From Pedobacter petrophilus (lineage in GTDB: Bacteria; Bacteroidota; Bacteroidia; Sphingobacteriales; Sphingobacteriaceae): a DNA stretch of 64,000 nt. The notes beneath the pieces were generated by a model that did no database searches, was not told the DNA's origin, and worked only from the letters and a program-made list of their open reading frames with translations. Position 1 is the first letter of the stretch. Each line of letters opens with the position of its first letter. The stretch is from NCBI RefSeq assembly GCF_009674725.1, contig NZ_WKKH01000005.1, forward strand, positions 1-64,000. Reading direction: 5' to 3'. Positions 17,568 to 25,614 of this stretch are shown piece after piece. The translations under genes and the position numbers were made by a program.

Positions 17568-19208
17568 ATGAAATATTTATTTAATTCTATTCTTATTTTA
17601 AGTGTGAGTACAAGCGTAATGGCGCAGCAGGCACCACCTACAAATTACGTTTCAAAGGTCTGGGTGGCAGATCAGGGCAACGGCACATTCAAAAATCCTG
17701 TTATTAATGCAGATTATTCAGATCCCGATGCGATCCGCGTGGGCGACGATTTTTACCTGATTGCTTCAAGCTTTGATGCCATACCCGGTTTGCCAATTCT
17801 CCATTCTAAAGATCTCGTGAACTGGAAAATTATTGGACACGCCCTAAAACGCCAACCACCGTTTGAGCATTTTGAGAAAACGCAACATGGCAATGGCGTT
17901 TGGGCACCGTCTATCCGATATAGAAATGGCGAATTTTATATTTATTACCCGGATCCTGACTTTGGCATTTACCTCACCAAAGCTAAAACCATCACGGGTG
18001 AATGGTCTGCTCCGAAACTGGTGGCAGCAGGTAAAGGCCTGATCGATCCGTGTCCGTTTTGGGATGAGGATGGGAAAGCTTACCTGGCCTATGCCTATGC
18101 CGGAAGTCGTGCCGGAATTAAAAGTGTTTTAGCCGTAATGCCGCTTACTGCTGATGGTACAAAAGCAACGGAAACCGGAAGAATAGTTTACGACGGGCAT
18201 GAACTTGACCCGACCATTGAAGGGCCAAAAGTTTACAAACGAGACGGATATTACTACTTATTCGCCCCTGCAGGCGGGGTTTCAACCGGCTGGCAACTGA
18301 TATTAAGGAGTAAAAATATCTATGGCCCTTACGAGAGAAAGGTAGCGATGGATCAGGGAAAGTCTACCGTGAACGGTCCGCATCAGGGTGCCTGGGTAAA
18401 TACACAAACCGGTGAAGACTGGTTCCTCCATTTCCAGGATAAAGATGCCTACGGAAGGGTAGTGCATTTGCAACCGATGAAATGGGTGAACGACTGGCCT
18501 GTTATTGGCAGCGATAAAGACGGTGATGGTATAGGAGAACCGGTAACGACCTATAAAAAACCAAATGTTGGTAAAACTTATCCGATCGTTACACCATTAG
18601 AAAGTGATGAATTTGGCACAGCAAACCTGGGTTTACAATGGCAGTGGCAAGCTAATCCGCAGCCAGCCTGGTTATTTACTGATGCCGGTAAAGGGATACT
18701 GAAACTTTACACTGCTAAAACTCCCGATGAGGCCAAAAACCTTTGGGATGTGCCTAACTTATTGCTGCAAAAATTCCCGGCAGATGAATTCACGGCAACC
18801 ACAAAGGTTAACTTTAAACCAAATCCAAAGCTCGAGGGCGAAAAAACTGGTTTAGTGGTAATGGGGAGAAGTTATGCGCAGTTAAGTATTAAGAGCAAAA
18901 AAGATGGCCTTTACTTAATGTATGGGGTTTGCCAGGGTGCTGATAAGGGAAAAGCAGAAAACGAAAAAGAAATTGGGAAGCTTAAAAATGGCACGGTACA
19001 CTTTAGGGTAACTGTTTCAAATGGCGCGAAATGTAAGTTTAGCTATAGCGAAGATGGCCTCACTTTTAATCAGGTTGGCGATGAATTTCAGGCGACTGCC
19101 GGACAATGGATTGGCGCAAAAGTGGGCTTGTTTGCCATTCGAGATACGCAAACCAATGATTCAGGTATAGCAGAATATGATTGGTTCAGCATTGGTAAAA
19201 TAAAATAA
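17568..19208 (+). CDS. GH43 family glycoside hydrolase with C-terminal beta-sandwich
   Basis: This 546-residue secreted protein has a signal peptide ending near VMAQ (17-20). The five-bladed propeller (about 40-330) shows the GH43 triad: Asp52 in YSDPD, Asp160 in LIDPCPFWD and Glu218 in TIEGP. A beta-sandwich domain follows (about 355-546), as in beta-xylosidase and arabinofuranosidase members. In this pectin context it probably trims arabinose, xylose or galactose side chains, but the sugar cannot be read from sequence. The CE12 gene begins 10 bases after its stop. Confidence 0.9.
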   Translation: MKYLFNSILILSVSTSVMAQQAPPTNYVSKVWVADQGNGTFKNPVINADYSDPDAIRVGDDFYLIASSFDAIPGLPILHSKDLVNWKIIGHALKRQPPFEHFEKTQHGNGVWAPSIRYRNGEFYIYYPDPDFGIYLTKAKTITGEWSAPKLVAAGKGLIDPCPFWDEDGKAYLAYAYAGSRAGIKSVLAVMPLTADGTKATETGRIVYDGHELDPTIEGPKVYKRDGYYYLFAPAGGVSTGWQLILRSKNIYGPYERKVAMDQGKSTVNGPHQGAWVNTQTGEDWFLHFQDKDAYGRVVHLQPMKWVNDWPVIGSDKDGDGIGEPVTTYKKPNVGKTYPIVTPLESDEFGTANLGLQWQWQANPQPAWLFTDAGKGILKLYTAKTPDEAKNLWDVPNLLLQKFPADEFTATTKVNFKPNPKLEGEKTGLVVMGRSYAQLSIKSKKDGLYLMYGVCQGADKGKAENEKEIGKLKNGTVHFRVTVSNGAKCKFSYSEDGLTFNQVGDEFQATAGQWIGAKVGLFAIRDTQTNDSGIAEYDWFSIGKIK

Positions 19209-19218
19209 TCGTACGCAC

Positions 19219-20007
19219 ATGAAAAAATATATCAAACCTTTTATCATTCTGGGAACAGCATTTTTATTGATGTCGTTTATGGTGAAGCGGGAGCCTGTAA
19301 AAGTTTACCTCATTGGTGATTCTACCGTTGCAGATTACGCACTGGAAGAACAATACATGGAGAAGCGTTATCCTTTAATGGGCTGGGGGCAGGTGTTTCA
19401 ACAGTTTCTTTCAAAAGACAGTCTGAAAAACCTAAACCACTTAATCAAAAGCGATAGTGCGCAGGTGATCGATAAAGCCAAAGGCGGCAGAAGCACCCGA
19501 TCCTTTTTTGAGGAAGGCAGATGGAAGGAGATTTTGTTGACGCTAAAGAAAAATGACCTGGTATTAATCCAGTTCGGACATAACGATGCAGCGAAAGATA
19601 AGCCTGAACGTTATGTGGATATTCCCGGTTATAAAGATTTTCTCCGCATGTATGTAAAGGAAAGCCGTGCAAAAGGTGCCAGGCCAGTCCTGATCACACC
19701 AGTAACCAGAAATTATCCCTGGAAAGAGGGGAAACTCGGCAGCGCACATGGCGAATATCCACAGGCGGTAATTGATGTAGCCAAAGAATTAAAAGTTCCG
19801 GTTATCGATTTAACTACACTATCCGCAGCATTTTTCACTTCCAAAGGAAATGATTTTGTTACGAAGAATTACTTCATGAATTTAGATTCAGGCAAATACG
19901 TGGCCTATCCGAAAGGACAAAAAGACAATACACATTTCCAGCCCGAGGGGGCAAAAGAAATTGCCCGTTTGGTGTATGAAGGATTGAAAAAGATTAATAA
20001 ATTGTAA
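19219..20007 (+). CDS. Rhamnogalacturonan acetylesterase, CE12-type SGNH hydrolase
   Basis: This 262-residue secreted esterase has an N-terminal hydrophobic segment (about 5-21). SGNH blocks are seen: GDST with nucleophile Ser35, GGRSTR (89-94), QFGHND (118-123), and DNTH with Asp236 and His239. It likely removes acetyl groups from rhamnogalacturonan I. It is the second gene of the GH43 unit. The hairpin at 20018-20052 follows its stop. Confidence 0.9.
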   Translation: MKKYIKPFIILGTAFLLMSFMVKREPVKVYLIGDSTVADYALEEQYMEKRYPLMGWGQVFQQFLSKDSLKNLNHLIKSDSAQVIDKAKGGRSTRSFFEEGRWKEILLTLKKNDLVLIQFGHNDAAKDKPERYVDIPGYKDFLRMYVKESRAKGARPVLITPVTRNYPWKEGKLGSAHGEYPQAVIDVAKELKVPVIDLTTLSAAFFTSKGNDFVTKNYFMNLDSGKYVAYPKGQKDNTHFQPEGAKEIARLVYEGLKKINKL

Positions 20008-20017
20008 AAAAGAATGA

Positions 20018-20052
20018 CCAATAGGATAAGAATTGACCACCTATCCTATTGG
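20018..20052. terminator. Hairpin between convergent CE12 and CMD genes
   Basis: CCAATAGGATA (20018-20028) pairs with TATCCTATTGG (20042-20052) around a 13-base loop. It fills the 53-base gap between two convergent genes, so it can act in both directions. No long T tract follows on either side. Confidence 0.55.
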
Positions 20053-20060
20053 GTTGTAAA

Positions 20061-20495
20061 CTAACCAACCGTTAATTTAGTGGCAATGGCAATTCTGTTC
20101 CATGCATTAATGGTTACGATAGCCATCATAATCTGTGATAACTCTTGTTCGTTAAAGAGGCTGGCTGCATTTTGATAGGTCGCATCAGAAACATGGTTTG
20201 AAATTAAGGTTACCTCTTCTGTTAAGGCTAAAACTGCTTTTTCTTCTTCAGTAAACAGGGTGGTTTCTTTCCATGCATTTAAAAGGTATAAGCGCTGTTC
20301 GGTTTCACCAATTTTACGCGCATCTATCGCATGCATATTCAGGCAAAAAGCACAACCATTAATTTGCGATGCCCTCATTTTAATTAGCTCTAAAAGAATC
20401 GGATCAATTTTGCTGGTTGATAAATATTTCTCCAAACCATACATCGCCTGATAAGCGGCTGGTTCTACCTGTTGAATGTTTACTCTACTTTCCAT
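20061..20495 (-). CDS. Carboxymuconolactone decarboxylase (AhpD-like) family protein
   Basis: This 144-residue cytosolic protein of the CMD/AhpD family has the redox motif CAFC (Cys48, Cys51) followed by His55, as in alkylhydroperoxidase-type members. The family includes peroxidases and decarboxylases; the CxxC suggests thiol redox activity. Upstream on the same strand, 511 bases away, lies a Crp-like regulator gene, a neighbour often seen with such proteins. A striking hairpin cluster lies in that gap. The true substrate is unknown. Confidence 0.85.
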   Translation of the reverse strand: MESRVNIQQVEPAAYQAMYGLEKYLSTSKIDPILLELIKMRASQINGCAFCLNMHAIDARKIGETEQRLYLLNAWKETTLFTEEEKAVLALTEEVTLISNHVSDATYQNAASLFNEQELSQIMMAIVTINAWNRIAIATKLTVG

Positions 20496-21006
20496 TTTCT
20501 TTGTTTTTAATTACCCTGTAAAGGTCGGCAGTAGGGAAAACAAAAAACTTAATCTGGTTTAAGAAAGCAAGGTTATTTATGTTTTTCAAGAGATCATAAA
20601 GCAGATTCATACCTGCAATTACCGGAGGCATTTAAATTTTGGATCAAGCTTACTTAAGCTAAACAGCCTCTGCATTCTCCAATGCACAAAGTGAAACATT
20701 TTTAAGCGAAACAAAAAAATGTTTCAGGGAAAAAATGTTTCACTTTTCCGAAACAAAATAGTTGGAAACAAAAAAATGTTTCCAACTATTTTGTTTCGGA
20801 ACTGGTTTGACCTGGATTAGAATATGTAAACAGATGGGCTTTTCTTTTTTCCGGCTTTGTACCAGTGCACGTATATATTGGCAAGTGGTGAGATAGTGCT
20901 TTTTTTAATATAAGCTTTTCGCACCCGGTACGAATGCACCGGTGAGCGAATTTTAGCAGAGTCAATAATTTCTAGTGCAACAGGTGTGCAAGGGAGCGGG
21001 CTAAAC
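20496..21006. other. 511-base gap with hairpin cluster
   Basis: No gene is supported in the gap between the Crp-like gene and the CMD gene, both on the minus strand. The middle part (20691-20799) is a group of GAAACA/TGTTTC inverted repeats, described separately. The remainder shows no clear signal. Confidence 0.7.
20691..20799. repeat. Cluster of GAAACA/TGTTTC hairpins
   Basis: A perfect 22-bp inverted repeat (20748-20769 with 20778-20799; 23 bp if the A/T at the loop edge pairs) has an all-A loop. Beside it, GTGAAACATTTTT (20691-20703) pairs with AAAAATGTTTCAC (20731-20743). That pair encloses a smaller hairpin GAAACA-A6-TGTTTC (20708-20725). The same GAAACA-A6-TGTTTC apex ends both hairpins. 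GAAACA or TGTTTC occurs eight times in about 110 bases. It lies upstream of the CMD gene and downstream of the Crp-like gene. Its function is unknown. Confidence 0.9.
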
Positions 21007-21576
21007 CTATTTTATCGTTCTAATCTTACTCAAAAATTCTGGTGTAAAACCCAGATATGAGGCAAGCATATATTGTGGGATGCGTTGTACAAACTCAGGA
21101 AATAAGCCATTAAAATGGCGATACCTTTCTTCTGCACTAAAGCTGTAAAGAAACATAATCCGCTGTTGGGAAGCCTGATGAAGTTTTTGAAAAATAAGCC
21201 TGAAATATTTTTCAAGTTTAGGGATCCGTTCAAACAACTTTTCATAATCCTGATGCGCAATTGCGATGACTTCGGTTGTTTCTGCCGCCTGAATAAAAAA
21301 ATCAGATGGCTTCTGAAACATGAAACTCGTCAGGTCAGAAATCCACCAGTTTTCGATTGCAAATTGAGTGGTTTGCGCTACGCCCTTCACATCAATAAAA
21401 TATAAACGTAAACAACCTTTCACCACAAAATAGTTGGACCTGCAGATTTGCCCCTGCTCCAATAGAAATGTTTTCTTTTTAAAGGAAAAAGATTTGAGTG
21501 TTGAGGTCAGAATTTCTTCTTCCTCATCACTCAAATCTACAAATCGTTTAATATGATTATAAAGGGGCTGATACAT
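21007..21576 (-). CDS. Crp/Fnr family transcriptional regulator
   Basis: This 189-residue protein has an N-terminal cyclic-nucleotide-binding-like beta barrel (about 20-115), with GQICRSNYFVVKGCLRLYF in the core, a dimer helix (about 115-140) and a short C-terminal helix-turn-helix (about 165-188, MLASYLGFTPEFLSKIR). It belongs to the Bacteroidetes-type small Crp regulators and lacks the iron-sulfur cysteine set of Fnr. Its target is probably the adjacent CMD gene or stress genes; this is inference from position. Confidence 0.87.
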   Translation of the reverse strand: MYQPLYNHIKRFVDLSDEEEEILTSTLKSFSFKKKTFLLEQGQICRSNYFVVKGCLRLYFIDVKGVAQTTQFAIENWWISDLTSFMFQKPSDFFIQAAETTEVIAIAHQDYEKLFERIPKLEKYFRLIFQKLHQASQQRIMFLYSFSAEERYRHFNGLFPEFVQRIPQYMLASYLGFTPEFLSKIRTIK

Positions 21577-21650
21577 TTCAGCCTAAAATAAGAATAAGCT
21601 TGCCATTCTTCTATATGTTCAAATTTTAAAACTTAAAATAACAACTCTTC

Positions 21651-21742
21651 CTTTCGACTGGAGCATAGCGAAACGGAGAAATCTTTGAACCAGGCTAATA
21701 AAATTCAAAGATTTCTCCGCTACGGTCGAAAGAACGAATAAA
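21651..21742. repeat. Dispersed-type inverted repeat (CTTTCGAC...GTCGAAAG)
   Basis: Outer arms CTTTCGAC (21651-21658) and GTCGAAAG (21735-21742) enclose inner arms GGAGAAATCTTTGAA (21675-21689) and TTCAAAGATTTCTCC (21714-21728), both perfect. It lies between a Crp-like gene and a GLPGLI gene, both minus strand, so it would form a long hairpin upstream of the Crp gene. The architecture is that of a miniature palindromic repeat without a coding region. Confidence 0.8.
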
Positions 21743-21829
21743 AAATATTTTTAGAAAATGAAAGTCTTGCATTAAAAGTCCATCGTTTTAACTAAGGAAT
21801 GAGACCAATGAAAAGGATAATATTATTCA

Positions 21830-22609
21830 TTACATATCTGCAGATTTTAATATATCGCTGGCATAGTTTCCCCAATCTTTTAAAGCGCTTTTTAAAATAT
21901 CACTCAATTGCTTTTTATTTACGGGTTTCCCTTTGGAAGGAATTTTAAGCTTTGCATCCGCCACTTCTAAATCACTTACTTTAGTGGCAAACCAGGTAAT
22001 GTGTTCACGAGGCAAGGCAACACCCAATATCATACCGGGTAATCCGCTAAAGGTTTCAGGACCACCGGATACAGGAATCGCATCAGTATAAAAAGCAACG
22101 ACATAGATAGAATCCATTATTAAGGCATTTGCCCTTCTACAATCATATCCTGCAATGTTTCTAAATTCATCCGTTATTTTCCAGTTTATTTTGCGTATCG
22201 AATCCTTAACAAGATAAGTTTCTTCATAAATTGATTTTTGATTAATGCTGGTTTCAGTTTTCAGATTAGTTAAGATAATATTATTCTGCTTTGCGGAGGC
22301 AAAACTATTCAGCCAGTTGTTAGTACCACTTTCATCCGGTAGCGGATTGAAAAAAGTTTGGTTATTCTTAAATGTAAGCTCACTTTTTAAGGTCTTAAAT
22401 TGTGGATTGTTATTTTGGTATTCTTCCAGCGCCTTTGCACTCCAAAAATTATCAGGGTATCGTGTTGCCTGGTCTTTAAGCAGGGCATAAACGTTTACCT
22501 TCTTTTCAAATTCTATCATACCCTGGTTTACAAATCGTGCATTTTGTGCCATTGCACAATTCATTGTACAAATAAACACCAGTATAGCATATCTTAATTT
22601 CATTACCAT
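21830..22609 (-). CDS. GLPGLI family protein
   Basis: This 259-residue exported protein has a signal peptide ending near CAMAQ (residues 18-22). The family motif appears as SGLPGMILG (about 187-195). Members are common in Bacteroidetes, usually next to an outer-membrane beta-barrel gene, and have no established function; a periplasmic or surface role is likely. Here the partner gene lies 59 bases upstream on the same strand. An alternative start two codons in (MKLRYAIL) is equally good. Confidence 0.85.
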   Translation of the reverse strand: MVMKLRYAILVFICTMNCAMAQNARFVNQGMIEFEKKVNVYALLKDQATRYPDNFWSAKALEEYQNNNPQFKTLKSELTFKNNQTFFNPLPDESGTNNWLNSFASAKQNNIILTNLKTETSINQKSIYEETYLVKDSIRKINWKITDEFRNIAGYDCRRANALIMDSIYVVAFYTDAIPVSGGPETFSGLPGMILGVALPREHITWFATKVSDLEVADAKLKIPSKGKPVNKKQLSDILKSALKDWGNYASDILKSADM

Positions 22610-22668
22610 AATTTTTAAAGGTCAATTTTAAATTGTTTCGCAAATCGCAAGCCATTTAGAATGGTCGA

Positions 22669-25479
22669 TTATTTTTGAGGAGTGCCACCGCCCATTTTAT
22701 TAAAATCCCAAACTAAGGAGAACATAAAATAACGGTTGATATTATTATAACTGGTTTGGGTGATCATGTTTGAATAGGAAGATCTATTGAAACCACGATT
22801 CTGATTAAATAAGTCATTTCCACGAATGGTAAATTTCAGGTCTTCACCTTTAAAAAAGGCCTTTGTAACAGCAGCATTAATAATTATTTGTTCAAAACTG
22901 GTATCAAAAGCTGGCGATTTAGGCGTGTAAGTGTATTCACCATCGGCCCTGATTTTTATTTTCTTAGGCAAATTGATCCCGATGCCTCCATAACCCTGCA
23001 TTCCCCACCCCTTATTAGCACGATCTTTTTGTAAAGAAGCTACCTGCGCATTATAACTCGGACCAAAGTTAATATAGAATTCACTCTTATCATTGTATCT
23101 GTTAATGTCTATTGAAGGATTAAAACGAGTGGTTACTATTTGGTTTAATTCGACAGCCTCACTTAACTGGCTTTTTACATAACTATAATTCGTATTGCCG
23201 CCTGCATTTAAACCTAGGCCAACATTGGCATCAAACAAAAACTTAATCTTTCTTCTAATGCCGCTATATAAGTTATAATTAATAGGGGTTTTATCTGATA
23301 GATTTACAGATCTGGCTATTGTTTTTCCAGATGCATCTGTTTCTGTACTGCTTACAATTGCTTTATTAACGAAGCCGAAACTACCGTTTATGTATACCGA
23401 TTGCTGGCTTAAAACTTTATATGAGTTATAATTCACATTAAAACGGCTATTAAATGCCGGGGCCAAATCAGGGTTACCCAAAGGTTGATATAATGGATTG
23501 TCATTTACCCTTACTGGCTGCAACTGGTCTACAGAAGGTTGATTGGTATTGCCATTATAACTAATCCGTAAAGACTTTTGAGCAGAAAATTTGTATAAAT
23601 AGCTCGCCTGAGGTAGCCAATTTATAAAACTCCTGTGATAACGCTGATTTGATAACTGTTCCAGCTGATCGAACTTTACTGCACTCAACTTGCTACCAAA
23701 ACTAATGGTTGTTTTTAGTTTTTTATAATTAAAAACGGCTCCACCCTGGTTAATATATTGAGTAGCTTTAAAATCATTACTAAATTCTGGATCAAGAACA
23801 TCATAATTTCCCGGTGAAGATTGATTAAAAGATTTACGATCAGAACGGCTATCATTAATCCCAAAACCATAATTCAGCACCAAGGCCATTGATTTGGTAA
23901 TTGGCTCATTATAAGTAATATTGGTACTTAAAGTAGCGTTTTGAGTATTATTTTTCTTAAACTGGTCGGTTAGCTCCTGTCTGAGAAACGCACTGGATTC
24001 ATCAAAATAATTAACATCCGAATATAAAAAGCCTTCACTATTTATCACATTAAATCTCTGGCTAATATTCACAGAATAATTACGCCCCAGTTTTTTAAGT
24101 TTCTTGGTGTAAAAGGCAGAAATATTAAAATTCTGTTCTTTACCATTATTCCTGTTTGATTGAATATTGCTATTTAGCTTTGAATTATCTCCTCTTAAAC
24201 CGATACTCTTTAAGTCAGATGTATTATCGCTGTTTTTAAGCAACCCATCCACTGAAACTTTGAGGTTACTTGTGGTATCTAATTTGATCGTATATGTGGC
24301 ATCAATTTTTTGTCTGAATACATTTCGATCAGAGTTTTCATCAGTATTTGTATTGATAATGCCATCGGGTAAATTATTTTGACTAATGGTATTTTTATTG
24401 GTTTTAATACCTAATGATCCTAATTTATAATTTGTATTTATAGTTTCTTTATCATTATTCCATTTATTATCATAATGTGCTCCACCAGTTAAAGCTCTTG
24501 GTATTCCTTCTCCGTAATAATTACCGTTCTCTAAGTCGTCTCCACTGCCATAACTAAACCACATGCTTCCATCTTCACCCATTTGCATGTTGTCTCCGCC
24601 GGTATTTAGTTTATTATTGTCCTGCCAACTCAGTCCGGTTGTACCATTATTACCCGCCGTACCATAAACAGAGAACTTTTGTTTGGCCTTGAAACGGTTA
24701 AACAAAGCCTGGCCCTGGTAGAAGTTATCCGTACCATAACCAGCATCAACTTTTCCGAAATAACCACTTTTTTTATCTTCTTTAAGCTTAATATTTATGG
24801 TTTGTGTTTTCTGTCCGTCATCAACGCCTGTAAATGCGGCCTGATCGCTTGATTTTTCATAAAGCTGAACTTTATCTACCATATCAGCCCTTAGGTTTTT
24901 GGTAACCAGTGTAGGGTCATCACCAAAAAATTCTTCGCCATCTACCAGTACTTTTGGAACGGTTTTCCCTTGCGCAGTAATCTTACCATCTTTATCAACC
25001 TGTATCCCTGGAAGTTTTTTTAATAAATCTTCAACTTTATCATTTGGCTGTATACTATAACTTGATGCATTAAATTCTGTAGTATCTCCTTTAATTTTAA
25101 TAGCAGCTCTTTCTCCCTTGATAATCACATCTGCCAGAATTTTAGCCATTCCGGTTAAATTAATCTTTCCAAAATCGATGTCTTTTTTAGTAGAATCCAA
25201 AGTAAAGTGATCAACGAAATCGGCATACTTTGGATAGGATACCAGGAGGATGAATTTTCCATTTTTGATGCCGTTAATTTCGAAAGAGCCATTTTCGGCA
25301 GACCGGGTGAATTTTACCAGGGTAGAATCTTTGGCATTTAATACGGCAATCGTTGCACTTGAAAGGAGTGTAGTGGAAGCGGTGTCAATTGTGCGGCCCT
25401 TAATCTGATGAATGTTTTGTGCCTTTAAACCAGACATAACAACAACCAGAAAGCACAAAGAGAGGAGCGTTCGTTTCAT
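22669..25479 (-). CDS. Outer-membrane beta-barrel protein with carboxypeptidase-regulatory-like domain
   Basis: This 936-residue exported protein has a signal peptide ending near LKAQ (18-21). A carboxypeptidase-regulatory-like domain follows (about 25-110), then a plug-like region (about 115-235, KVEDLLKKLPGIQVDKDG and VLVDGEEFFGDDP), then a long beta-barrel rich in aromatic and asparagine residues to the C-terminus. It belongs to the TonB-receptor-like OMP_b-brl_3 group that pairs with GLPGLI proteins. The GLPGLI gene follows after 59 bases. The substrate is unknown, and no binding lipoprotein is encoded nearby. Confidence 0.88.
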   Translation of the reverse strand: MKRTLLSLCFLVVVMSGLKAQNIHQIKGRTIDTASTTLLSSATIAVLNAKDSTLVKFTRSAENGSFEINGIKNGKFILLVSYPKYADFVDHFTLDSTKKDIDFGKINLTGMAKILADVIIKGERAAIKIKGDTTEFNASSYSIQPNDKVEDLLKKLPGIQVDKDGKITAQGKTVPKVLVDGEEFFGDDPTLVTKNLRADMVDKVQLYEKSSDQAAFTGVDDGQKTQTINIKLKEDKKSGYFGKVDAGYGTDNFYQGQALFNRFKAKQKFSVYGTAGNNGTTGLSWQDNNKLNTGGDNMQMGEDGSMWFSYGSGDDLENGNYYGEGIPRALTGGAHYDNKWNNDKETINTNYKLGSLGIKTNKNTISQNNLPDGIINTNTDENSDRNVFRQKIDATYTIKLDTTSNLKVSVDGLLKNSDNTSDLKSIGLRGDNSKLNSNIQSNRNNGKEQNFNISAFYTKKLKKLGRNYSVNISQRFNVINSEGFLYSDVNYFDESSAFLRQELTDQFKKNNTQNATLSTNITYNEPITKSMALVLNYGFGINDSRSDRKSFNQSSPGNYDVLDPEFSNDFKATQYINQGGAVFNYKKLKTTISFGSKLSAVKFDQLEQLSNQRYHRSFINWLPQASYLYKFSAQKSLRISYNGNTNQPSVDQLQPVRVNDNPLYQPLGNPDLAPAFNSRFNVNYNSYKVLSQQSVYINGSFGFVNKAIVSSTETDASGKTIARSVNLSDKTPINYNLYSGIRRKIKFLFDANVGLGLNAGGNTNYSYVKSQLSEAVELNQIVTTRFNPSIDINRYNDKSEFYINFGPSYNAQVASLQKDRANKGWGMQGYGGIGINLPKKIKIRADGEYTYTPKSPAFDTSFEQIIINAAVTKAFFKGEDLKFTIRGNDLFNQNRGFNRSSYSNMITQTSYNNINRYFMFSLVWDFNKMGGGTPQK

Positions 25480-25614
25480 AAACAGATGATTAGTTTTTCT
25501 GCCACAATATAAAACTAATGCCTTAGTTAGGAAAGGCTTTAACCTTTTTTAACCATTTAATCATATAGTTTTTACATTACTAAAAAAATTATCTTTAACA
25601 AATTTTTAGCGCTT

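Noticed and set aside
20691..20799. Insertion sequence or transposon end
   Set aside because: There is no transposase in or near the gap and no evident target-site duplication; it is kept as a hairpin cluster of unknown role.
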